A stretch of DNA of 64,000 bases, taken from Macrocybe gigantea. Its lineage: Eukaryota > Basidiomycota > Agaricomycetes > Agaricales > Callistosporiaceae. The notes under the pieces are model-generated. The model did no database searches and was not told the origin of the DNA. It worked only from the letters and a program-made list of their open reading frames with translations. The stretch spans positions 496,001 through 560,000 of the forward strand of contig SJRY01000111.1 of assembly GCA_011319805.1 (NCBI GenBank). Direction: 5' to 3'. Every line of letters starts with the position of its first letter. Position 1 is the first letter of the stretch. This document shows positions 11,020 to 21,849 of the stretch, piece by piece. The position numbers were made by a program, and so were the translations under genes.

Positions 11020-13968
11020 ATGGCAGATGATCGAGCTGCGAGAGCTGCAAGAGCGAAAAACTTGGTATGCCCGGGTCCTTGTGCTCATCGAAGTAACGGA
11101 ATGCCCTTTATGACATTGGCGTAGTTAAAGAAACACCAGCGCGAGAAGGCGGGCGCTGTCCAGACAAGTCCCGAAACCTCAAGCCCAGCTGGCGTTGCGT
11201 CGACGTCCGATCCAGCCAGACCATTGTCGCCTGCCGTCCCAGAAGCCGTCGGCGAAGACAACCGTGACTTGGAAGCGCTGTGCGTGCATTTCTGATCGAC
11301 AAAACGCATGAACCCGAACGACAAGACTCATTAATTTCTTCATCCGCTGCTAGTTTCTCAAAGGACGGAAACGACGTCTCCTGGTTGTCTTCGTTGCCTC
11401 GAGTTACCTCGCCGCCCGCTCCATCATTGAATACGGCCCACGTAACGCGAGCTTCACATGCGACTTCACCACCTCCAGCACCACCGCAGACTGAAACCCT
11501 CAACGATCGCATTTCGCTTAGTGCTTCAGCTGAAGATTCATCTGCGCTACGTGCCCACATCGACTCCCTCCAATTTGAATTGACCTCGCTTAAAGGAGAG
11601 CTCGAGCGACTGAAGGACCTGGAACCTAGTGAGTGGTGAAAGTCCTTGTGGCATTCGACAGGTGTATGAACGCGCCTGCAAATCAGAATTGCAAGACACG
11701 GAGTCGCTTCTCGTCAATGAACGCAACCGAGCCAGCCAGCTATCTGATCGACTTAGGGAGTTGGAACAGGAGAAAGAAGCCAATATCCAGAATGAACAGA
11801 GGACCATTGCTCTCCTTGTATCGGAAAAATCTTCTCTCACCATGGAGCTGTCACGACTAGAAGAAATTGAATCAAGTACGCGCTATTCTACTTCACATTA
11901 GCATTTACCGAACACTTCGGTCACAGAGGCTCAGGGCCTTGAAGCCTTGCTGAAAGAGGAGCAGCTCAAAACGAAAAATCTCGACAATCTAGTTGCAGAT
12001 GTACGGCAGGACATCAAACAAGCCGAGCAGGTTGCGGCGCAATCTCAGTCACAAAAGAAGGAATTCATGGAGAAAAGCAGAGATCAGGTATAGCATGCTC
12101 ATCCAATGAGTCGACTCAACTTATGCTCCATCAGGAAAGGCAGCTGCAACTCTTGAACGCTTCCGTATCCGAGTTGAAACAGGAAGCTGAGATGCATCAG
12201 CGTCGGGTTCGCGAACTGGAGGAACAAATTCAGAGCGACGACAGGGTGGAGCGATTGGAGGTATCTTTGAAGAATACCCAGGATCGCGCAGACGAGTTCG
12301 AATTCCAGTTGACAAAGCTCAAACAAGTGAGATGAATCCGGTTGGCCTTTCAACTCATGCATTGAATATTTCACCCATTCCAGGCGCATACAACTCTGAG
12401 ACAAGAAAAAGATGACATTGATTCTCAGCGACTTGTCTCCTCTAGCAAAGTCACAGAGCTGGAGATAAAACAGTCAGAGCTGCATGCGGTGTACTCTGGC
12501 GTCTTGAAACAGCTTGCGACCCTCTCCGAGGAAAAGGACGCGTTATCTCAGGAGAAGCAGGAAATCCAGTCGCGCCTAGAGGTCGCTGAGGAAACGGCTT
12601 CGAGTTTGCAACAGAAGCTGACCAAAGTGAATAGCGACTTGGCAACTTCTACTCGCCAGTTGCAGGCAGCACATAACGATCTCAAGTCTGCAAATCGCCG
12701 TGTCGAAGATGCCGAAATGGTGCAAAGGGACCTGCAAGCGGAGGGAATCAACCTTATGGAATCATTGAACGAGATGCGTCCAAAGATTGTGGAACTCACT
12801 GGAGTAAGGCTCGAACTCTCCGAACGCATCGACTCTTTGGAGCGCAACATTCAGAACCGCGATGCAGAGATCGCACGTCTGGAGGCGGAATTAGAGGAGA
12901 CGCGCACGCATAACGAGGAGGCTGAACGTCGAATACAAGATACCATCACTCGACACGAGAAGGAGCAGGCGTTAGCTCAGTCTGATGCTACACAACTGCA
13001 CAAAGCTTATGATGATCTACAAGAGGAACTCGATGCGGCCGCCGCGAGCTTGCGTACTCTTGAAGCCGAACGCGCCAGCTATCATCAAGACACCACTCGC
13101 CGGATAGAAGAAATTGAGCACGTCAATGCAATATCCCGATCGCAGAGTGAAGAGATATTCCGGTTACGTGAAGAGCTCGAAAGCAGGCATCACGCCCAGG
13201 TACATCCATTCGAATTTTTTCGTCCTCATTGGCACTTTATTTCATTTGTTTTTCCTTTTCACGTGTCAGGCTGAAGAGCAAGACTACCTTCAAGAAGCTC
13301 AAAACGAAATTGAAGCATTGCGAAGCGAATTGAATGCTAAAGAACACGAAATCGAGCGCATGCGTGACGCTTTGTCTTCGCCAACCAGAAGCGATGGCCC
13401 TCTTTCACTCGACGAAGAAATGCTGAACTCCCTCCGGCAACAACACGCTCTTGATCTGTCTGCTGCACAATCGCAGATTCGCGCGTTAGAGAATTCTGTG
13501 TTCGATGCAGAAGCTCGGTCGCACGCGTTGCAGAAACAGATCAACGCATTAGAGGAGCAACTTGCCCAATCCCGCTCTCGACCATCTTCACGCCTTGGTC
13601 AAAGGTCGTTTTCTCCTGTGCAGAGGCCGTCGAGTCGTCTCAAGGACGACTTGCGTCGGTCTTCCTTCGGGTCTCATCGGCCTAGCAATCTTTCTCGTTC
13701 CGTATTCGATAGCAACATGTCCGCTGAGACTAGGCACAAGCGGATAATCAGCCTTAGTATGCTCAAAGCTCGCATTGAGAGTGAAGTCGCGGCTACTTCG
13801 CGGCCATCCTCCCGGGCTTCCTCGGTTCGACCTTTATCCCCTGTCCGCGATTCTAGCCTGGACTCTCTAGAGGTTCAGCGAGACTATGCTGTGCATCGGC
13901 CGCAGTTCCTCGACGATTCTCATGTTTTCTGGTGTCATTCATGTAAAGGAGATTTAGTAATCCTATGA
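11020..13968 (+). CDS. long coiled-coil protein, golgin-like
   Basis: About nine exons starting 11020-11064, 11125-11279, 11354-11628, 11687-11875, 11937-12087. The protein begins MADDRAARAARAKNLLKKHQ, a short basic helix like the N-termini of Golgi matrix proteins. A Ser/Pro-rich linker follows, then about 700 residues of heptad-rich coiled coil (blocks such as LRELEQEKEANIQNEQ and IARLEAELEETRTHNEEAER). A Ser/Arg-rich segment with RPSSR repeats precedes an unusual end, FLDDSHVFWCHSCKGDLVIL. The 58-base intron 11629-11686 skips a nearer AG because only this acceptor keeps the coiled-coil frame. A vesicle-tether or cytoskeletal scaffold role is plausible but rests only on the coiled coil and the N-terminus. 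A myosin-tail or spindle-pole protein cannot be excluded. Confidence 0.65.
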
Positions 13969-14049
13969 TCATTCCCGATAATATAGTTGTACAGAAGATA
14001 TACTGTGTCGTTAAGAACGTCAAAGATCGTCGAGATCAGTTAGCATTAA

Positions 14050-17000
14050 TCAAAAGAGGCCTATTCGTTTGGTTCGCAAATTCCTGAGACGTGACAGCAA
14101 ATCCTGCTCGAGATGAGAAACCCGACTATGGTCGAGGATAAAGACTGCAACCCACCTCGACTTCTTCGGCATTGAGTGTTCCACGTTTTCCCTCTTGTTC
14201 AACCCCACTCTCAATGCTCTCCAGCACTTCGCTGATGAGCTCGCGATAGTCCACACCGAAAAACTGCATCAGCTTTGCCGCCCTCCGACGACGGGCCTGG
14301 AAGTCAGTAGCTTCTGGTCGAGGGGTCATGTCGCTGTATTCCGAAGGCGAGATGGAAATGACAGATGTACGAGCGGGGAGCGAGTGCCTGCGTTCCGACC
14401 TGAGGGAAGACGCAGAAGACAGGCGACGGTTCCCAGGTCTGGTCCCATCCTGCTTGGTGGGAGACATGGGGTCATTATTTGACGTTAGGTATTCATGCAG
14501 CTCAGCAAGAGATTCGCGATCATCCTGTCTTACAGTAAGCCATTGACAATCAAGGTGAAGACAGATGCCTACCCTCTCCAAGATATCGTTCAAAGAGTTC
14601 AGGGAGTGCTGGTAATGTGAGTAAACAACGGAGCTCCTTCGTCTGTTCGAACGTCCAGCATCTCGAACAGCATCAATGGACCTTCCTTGTTCGTCTTTGG
14701 GTATCAGATGCTTGCTCGATTCGGCGGTGCCCGGCCTATCATTTGACTTAGACTTCTTTGTATATGCCGACCTGTTCGGATTGCGCTGAGAGAATGAAGC
14801 CTCTTCCCGATTCGCAAGTTTGTTCCCTGCTGCCCCTAAGGATGGCGACGCAGCTCGACGAGTGTGGTAAAGGGTTTGCGGAGGGGCGACTCCAAAAACC
14901 TGGCCGCGAACGAATAAATAATGCATTCAGTTGATGAAACAATGGATAAAAACATACCTTTTCCATCTTTTGAGCCCGTCGGACATTGATAGCTTTTTCT
15001 CTGACATTCAGATCCTCCCTCAACCTGTCCAGTTCGCCCGGCAAGTCTGCGGGCAATGCAGCCACCGAGCTCCTACGTCTGCGCCGGAGCCAATCCTTAC
15101 GAGTTGCTTCATCGCTGGCTCGCAAGCTGGGCTCTCCAAGTGCTGGCAGAGAAGAGTCTGGATCCTCACCCGGAATGACGAGGCTCACGGGAACCCTAGA
15201 CCCCAAGAAACGATGCAACTTGGCTAGCTTTTCTCGTTTTCTCCGGCGTTCCTCCTCTGCTTGTTCTTCGGGAGACATGTTTTCGAGGATGGATTGGTAA
15301 GAGGGAGAAGCAGGTCGGGGTCTAGCAGCCGATCTTGGAGTAGTCAGGTCATCTGATAGATCGATGAATGAGGTTGGTGATGATGGCCTAATTTGGTCTT
15401 TCGTGGGACTGTCTGCGTCACTTGACAAGGGTCCTCCCTCATTGTAAAGGTCGGCGAGCGACGCTCCTTCGGTGCTGACGAAAGAGAAATCATCTGGCGA
15501 AAGCGGAATTGAAAACCTCCTGCCGCTGACATTGACAAACTGAGAGGACGGTTCACGACCTGGAAGAATGTCTTGGTCATCAGACAACGCCCCACGATGA
15601 TGGCCCTTGGTGCTCGAGGCTGGGCTAGGTTTGCCGATATTGTGGCGCTTGCCTGGCTCTTGTTGGGAAAATAGTTCGGGTGCGGGTGGCTTTCCGAAAT
15701 ATTGGGCAAGTTTGCGATTTTTCCTTATCAGGTCCGCGCGTTCGCCGAGATCGAGAAAATTGCCGGACGACGGGAAAGCGTCGAAGGAACGCTTCGTATC
15801 AGTACTGGGGTGAGCAGAGCTGGGAGACTGACGAGTAAATTTAGGTTTAGGTGTAGTGGGAAGTGGAGGTTTAGGCGATGAGGTCCTTATCGGGGGGAGG
15901 AACTTGGATTGCGATGGGGCGAGCTGGGGAGCAGAAGGCTGATTTAGTTGTGGCTGATTGATGGTAAACTCTTGTTCCGCTGGCGAGAAGATGTCTATAA
16001 AAGACTTCCGGCCTGCCTCACCGGTTTCTCTCTCGATGGGAGAAAGACTGGAAGAGCGGTAGGGAGGGATGATGGGGAGTGGGTCGGGAGCGTGGTACAT
16101 GACCTGGGTATGGGAGTGGGCAGAAGAGGCGGGATATATGGTGCTGGAAATACTTATCCGGGGGTCTATTGTAGAGGCTGGCCTGTCGGAGGTGGCCGAG
16201 GACCCGGAGTCCGACGACGATCGCGATGGCGAGGGCGACGGTAGCCACGGGCCGTGAGAAATCTGCCCTTGAGGTGTCATCGCAGCCGCTAATTCAGGAG
16301 AACTCGGTCGTCTGATGTCGAGAACAGGCTGGTCGTGGAGGTGTTGCATGTTCGAGCTGCTGTCACCTTGAAAATTGTGTGGACCACCTTGTCAGCCATC
16401 TTGGCTGCCACATGACATTGGTTCGAAGTGCATACCTTGCCGATGCGCGTTTTTTCGCTTCAACGACCCTCCTTTGACGAGCGTGCTGCGTGCCCGGATA
16501 ACCGGCAGTTGTGGCGGTATTTTCAAACCCCTGCCTCGTGTCAAGGAATTTGACACGTCGTGCAGTTCCGCCCTCGCCGTACTAGTATCGGTGAACAGGC
16601 TGAATGCATATGCATTCTTGCTCACATTAAGAAGCTTCCCAACCCGGCGTTTGGGTGGTGCAGTAGGATTGTCAGATGGTGACTGCTTTTGGATAGACAC
16701 ATGTCCATTGTAGCCGATTCGACCATCAGCTAAATTTTTGACCACTTCACTGGTGTCTTCAGGTATTCGATCATGGTCATGGGGCTCGTTTGAAATGCGC
16801 TTCGCTGTCATAGAAGACGAAGAACCGCTATTTGGCCAGGCCTCTTGGAATGATGGTGTTGGATTGATATATGGGTTGGCGCTTGGAAGCGGCGACATTC
16901 GACCTGCTCCTGTTATCGACACTGGCGAGCCTGGCGACGACGGGGCGGTTTGCGGAACTTGGCCTTCTACCCGTGACGATTCGGCGAATGAGATGCCCTG

Positions 17001-17217
17001 TCTTTCTGGGAGGCGGCGGAAGCCCTGAAAATGTGGTGCATTTTTGTGTTGTGATAGACTGCATAACCACATCGAGACTCGACGCGCGGCGCGCTTGCTC
17101 GTCATACTCCAGCAACGCCTCTAAATCCGATGAAATTGGCAGGACTTGTGGCGACTTGCGCGATCCATTCGCCTCTTCATCATAAGCGTCGTCGAGACGC
17201 GATCCTGTGGATTTCAT
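14050..17217 (-). CDS. 964-residue disordered protein with repeated KL..FG motifs, unknown function
   Basis: Six minus-strand exons (17217-17071, 17024-16436, 16366-14958, 14899-14573, 14524-14156, 14103-14050) sum to 2895 bases with no frame break. Most of the chain is Ser/Pro-rich and probably disordered. Against that background stand three related short blocks: IRKNRKLAQYFGKPPAPELF, REKLAKLHRFLGSRVPVSLV and RRRAAKLMQFFGVDYRELI. A weaker fourth, RRVGKLLNVSKNAYAF, precedes them. The consensus is basic-x-x-K-L-x-x-F/Y-F/L-G. The protein ends with a predicted helix, DLLSRLRNLRTKR. A likely 5'-UTR intron lies just upstream (donor-like GTGAGTCC read on the minus strand near 17321). I do not recognise the family. 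It may be a scaffold whose short linear motifs bind a partner several times over. Confidence 0.7.
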
Positions 17218-17949
17218 CGCGTTATTTCAATAGCCGACAGTTCGTCAGTCGTCTGGCAACAAATATACTGTCAGCAACGAGGGTTAGAATTCAAAGTAAA
17301 ACAGTCGAAAAGGACTCACACGATTCGTGGACGATGGTCGACAAAGTGAGAAAGCGAAACACTCGGCCGCATAAACCAGCATATAGTTATCTGCACCTGT
17401 TACTGAGTTCCGTGTCGCCTGTCCGTGTGGTTTGATGGCGACGACGGCTGCAAACTAGACGAATGGAAAAATGAAGTTAGCCGGCCCTTGCGAGCTTAAC
17501 TCAGGCGAGGGTGGTCGAAATCATGCAATAAAGCGAGACTAGGCACTCCCATTACATTTCCGCGCCAATTGCACATCATCGGTCCCTTAGAATTCATGTC
17601 TGAACTGTCAATCTGCAGAATCAGGGAACGAACTTACAAAACGGATGAGGCGGCGTCTCACTGGGCGTTATGGTCCCCCAAATTGAAATCATGAAATCTC
17701 CAAGGGCTTATCACAATTCTATGATTACTGATGTTTCTCGTTGTCCTCTGAAACTCGGTCCCAAGATGGTTTGGCTGATTCGGCCTGTCGAGACTCGAGA
17801 TGCGTGCGTCAATTCAGGGAATAACGAACTACCAATAATCATTATAGCCTGCATTATGCTTTAATATAGTACAACACTCAATGGCATGCGGTAATGACGG
17901 ATTGCGACAGACGAAAGGAATGCAGAATGACAAGTATGGAATACCGAGT
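17218..17949. other. intergenic region / 5' UTR of the KL..FG gene
   Basis: About 730 bases between two minus-strand genes. Next to the ATG at 17217 the minus strand shows a plausible 5'-UTR intron (donor near 17321, acceptor TTGCCAG near 17255). The rest holds no family-like frame. Confidence 0.4.
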
Positions 17950-20900
17950 TTATGCTTGAACTGTGCGGCGGGGCGGTAAAGGAGGGCCTGGATTGGGGAT
18001 AGATTTCATGACAGTAGATGCCAAGCTCAGTGACTGATCCGACGCTGCCAAGCCGTCGGCAGACCTGTCACTGTCAGGCCGGCTTTCAGTCGAGAGGGGA
18101 TAGTCACCGTTCTCCAGAGACCGCCTCGTGCGGTCGTCTTTGGTCGCGATGGATCTAAGAGCCTTGGAGGCAGAGGTCGAGCCATCGCCGTTAGACGGAC
18201 CAGACGAGGATTCTGGAGCAGAGCGCGATATGGCAACCGGGGTTGATCGAGGTGGCAATGGGGGTGGAACGGGCCGAGATGGAGGCGACTGAGAGTCCTG
18301 AGATCTTGGCGGAGAATGTAACGGAGTCGTGCTGCTATCGCGGGAGACCTGATCCTCTGCGGAACCGGGAAGCTCGGAGATTTTCTTCCCCTGGCCCTGA
18401 TCATTCCCGGCCGACAACGGGTTTTTCAAAAGACGATAGACGCTCTGGATGGAGGACTTCCCTTCAGGTTGCGGCGCGACGTACCCAAGGGACATGACCT
18501 CTCCCCGATGGCTGGCATGGATCCCGGGAATTGTCATGGTCTTGGCCTGAGGCTGCACATGAATAGGGATATGTTCTTGAGGAGCGTCGTCCACGACAAA
18601 TTCTTGGTTGGCATTCGCGTGTGAAACTATTGGAGACGCATTGGTTGAATGTGAAGCCGACGGAGCCCCTGGCTCAGCTGGAGCGGGGCGACCGGTAGAT
18701 GAACCCGAAGAAATAGAGCGTATGCGCGTCTCCTGGTACGGCGACGAAGAAAAGTTGATGGCGAGTCTATCCTGACCGTTGGACTCGGGGAATGGGACGG
18801 GGTTCGATGGGTGTTCACGGTCTTGCGCATCAGCATGAGAGTTGGAATTCCTATCTCTGCCTCTGCGCTCCGCTACTGCTGCTCTAACTTCGGCGTAGCT
18901 GGCCCTCGCCCTGTTCAGAACGCTGTTCGCCTCTGGTTTCAACCGGGCACCAATAGATGACCCTATGGACATGTGATCAGAAACGTCGTCGGAGTTGGTC
19001 GTCGCATTTGAAGAGTCCTTCCGCAAATTACTCCAGACCCCCATTTTCGCATAGCTTCCTTCGCTGTATTGCTCAAGCCTGTTTATCTCCTGCGCGAGAC
19101 TTCAGAGCAGAAAGGAACGAATTAGGACTTGAAGGAGTGGATGTAGTTTTGGATGGACCAATGGGTTCGGATATACTTGATCCAGATTCTGAAGATATCG
19201 ATTTAGAATGCACCCTCGCTGAGGCAGACGAATGTTGTGAGGATGATCGCCGCGAGACTGTCGGTGCCAGATGCATGGTGTTGTGGCGATGTCCTTGTTC
19301 GTAATCGTCGTCGACCATGTCCTGTTCAAGAGGAGTAGAGTGCGACCTGGGGCGCCAATGGGATGTCTATCGGTCGACGTAGACCGCCCGCGGTGCGCAT
19401 CCGAGTCGTCTGAATCATCGATCGACGCAGTGTCGCTCTTGGTCAACGATGGAATGTGTTCGCTCCGCACACTCGAGAACCAGGACGAGCGCCGGGTATG
19501 TGATCGCGTTGCAGGCTGGTGAGACTGGGCTTCCATGATCGAAGAGGGTAGGATTTCTACAGGGACTGAAACGGTACAGGACACATCGGGTGGAGCGTCT
19601 TGCACCGACTGGGAACGTTGTGGGGTCAAGAGATCAGGAGCGGCGGAAGCATCTTGATCCTCCACGACGGGTATGGATACGGAGGATTGGGTATCACCCT
19701 CCTCCTTTTCTTTTCTCTTTCCAACAAGGAAGAGGGGCGCCTTTCGTGACGCGACGCATCTCGCCAAATCCCGCCTCTGTGGATGTATCGAGAACTTTCA
19801 AAGAAGGCGATGTCGTCCATGTTTGGTAGGACAATTGACTCCTGAATCTATTTTCCCCCCAAAAAGGTGTTAGAGAGACCTGTTTGGTAACGATGGGGAA
19901 ATTAGCAACTTACTATTTCTTTCAGACGTGTCTCGATAGGGCTTAAGATCATGCTCCAGGTGATCTGTCGGTCGCTGACAACGGGTTCGACGGCCAGAAC
20001 CATTCTCGGTGTGGCCGTGAACGCATACCAGATTCGATTGCTAGGCGGTCGCTTGACTTTGATGAGAAGATTGCCTTCCAACTCTTTCAGGACGGCAGCC
20101 AGTACCAATTTGACGTTGTACGGCTTGAATCGCGCCCCTATGTTGATGGTCGCGGTCGCTTCTATTGTTATGCGAAACTCGCCCTTGTATCGGAGATGAA
20201 CCTCCATCGATGCATCGCCCTCCTTCGTCAATTCCTTCAGCATCGGCTTGCTAAATGTCGGTGCTTTGTCGCCCACGGACACCTCCTTGACGACGACATC
20301 GCTGAGAAAGGTCGGTCGCTTGACCTTGGAAAGTTTCTTCATCAGTCGTCCGATGATGTAATCCTCCAATGTATGTGTGCGGTAATAGCTGAAAAAAATG
20401 CGGCCGATCAATGCGTTGAACCAGCGCATTGGGATGACATCTGGTTGTTCGTCTAGGGTGGCCACGAGATAGTTCATGTCAGAAGGTTGGAATATGGGTT
20501 GCAGCGGGGTCAATGTGGGCGTTTTACTGGGATGATCAGATGCATGGACGAGAGACATATACCAATCCTCCATGTCGACGCATGAGCGGATAAAGATAAA
20601 CCAAGGGAATGTCTCGTCCCGCATGTTATCCTTTTTCTTCTCCGCGTCCATCAACCTGTCGCGCTCCTTCTCCCGACGTCGAATGCTTCCTCCGTGCTGT
20701 TCTACTTTTGCATCCCCGTCTTCTTGCTGCGGCATCATCTCGTTGACCAGGTTGGGCAAAGCCTTTTCTGACGGTTGGGACTTTGGCCTCAGACAAATTG
20801 CGTTGCGCTTTGTGAACAGTTCTCCGTCCAAGAGGCCCTCGGGGTAAACGACCACGTCATGACCGCCCAGCTCGATAACGGCTTCACACTCAGTCATACC

Positions 20901-21299
20901 CTCATCCTCGTAAAGATACAGCACCTTTCCCTTCAACACGACATACCACATGTCTTTCGGCCTTGAGCGCTTGGGATCCTTCGATCGCGCATCCAAGAAC
21001 GAACGCACGAAAGTGACGTAGCTGGCGTCAAGACTTGGCTCTTCGAATGTCCGCCGGACAATGAGCCACCCCTTCTTCGTCTTGGGCAAGTCGTTCGTCT
21101 CGAAGCTTGGTTTTTGCACATCGTCGTCGCCGGAATCAGGGGCTTCCAACTTCACACTGTGTTTCGCTGGCTTTGCCGAGCCGGAGTCTCCCACTGGCAC
21201 GGAGGTGTAGATGGTGATGAAGACGATTCCCGCCAGAACCAAAGGGATGAAAGAGATGCCTCCAAGGATGTAAGCATACAGAATGGCCTTGAGAGACAT
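17950..21299 (-). CDS. NVJ2: SMP-domain lipid-transfer protein with PH domain (Nvj2/TEX2 type), several frame breaks
   Basis: ER membrane protein of the TULIP/SMP group that moves lipids at membrane contact sites. Exon 1 (21299-19914, 462 codons) begins with a signal-anchor ([19 protein letters not shown]). It then has a PH-like domain (GWLIVRRTF ... [16 protein letters not shown] ... SLVHASD) and an SMP domain from about residue 280 ([20 protein letters not shown] ... [21 protein letters not shown]). Exon 2, near 19841 or 19847, continues [14 protein letters not shown], the conserved SMP end. The rest, to the stop at 17950, is a Ser-rich tail. Reading it requires frame changes near 19735, 19350, 19075 and 19040, each next to a C, G or T run and each curable by one extra base; the last two restore [16 protein letters not shown]. 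Introns could explain some of these. The domain call is strong, the tail model approximate. Confidence 0.8.
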
Positions 21300-21849
21300 G
21301 ATGCCCTATACGACCGCGTCGTGTCGATGGGTGGGATGGTGTGGGTAGTGGTTGCAATGATGGGACACGCGCAGACCGTCAAACAGCCTCAGCTAACTGT
21401 TCCAGACAGACTATAATGGGCGGGTGGCGAACGGTGGCAGCTTTGGCTGTTCGCACACGTGCAGCAACGACTTACACAGGATGACTAAATCAGGCAAGTC
21501 AACGTGTCAGTGGAACAACCAGTGTCTAAGCAATTATGGGCGGATACATGAGCCCAGCACATAGCAGTGATTGTAGGCCGAAGGTTCTCGCACTACGTCG
21601 AGTTGATCGACAGTCAGAATAGATATAGCACGACAATCTCCAGGGCGCGTCCTGGATACAACAAGTCGTGCGTGTCGGGCGAGATAGGTTCCACAGAAGG
21701 CGCAAACTGGACGGCAAGTCTTGTCTGATAATCATTGGTTCGGGTGATCTCAACGGCGCGCCGGCAACCCCGGCTTCGGAGCTACCGACCGACCATGATT
21801 GTCGCTACTAAACCTGCTCCTGCCCGCTGCCTAGCGGAATCCTTCAGAA
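21300..21849. promoter_or_regulatory. divergent promoter region NVJ2 / isocitrate lyase
   Basis: 550 bases between divergently transcribed genes. It should contain both promoters and 5' UTRs. Fungal isocitrate lyase genes are usually induced on acetate or fatty acids, but I cannot point to a specific operator in this stretch. Confidence 0.4.

Noticed and set aside
11629..11690. Apparent frame break in the golgin-like gene after KDLEP, with CAG at 11659-11661 as acceptor
   Set aside because: That intron would be only 33 bases and out of phase. The next acceptor (AATCAG, ending 11686) gives a 58-base intron and joins in frame, so no error is needed.
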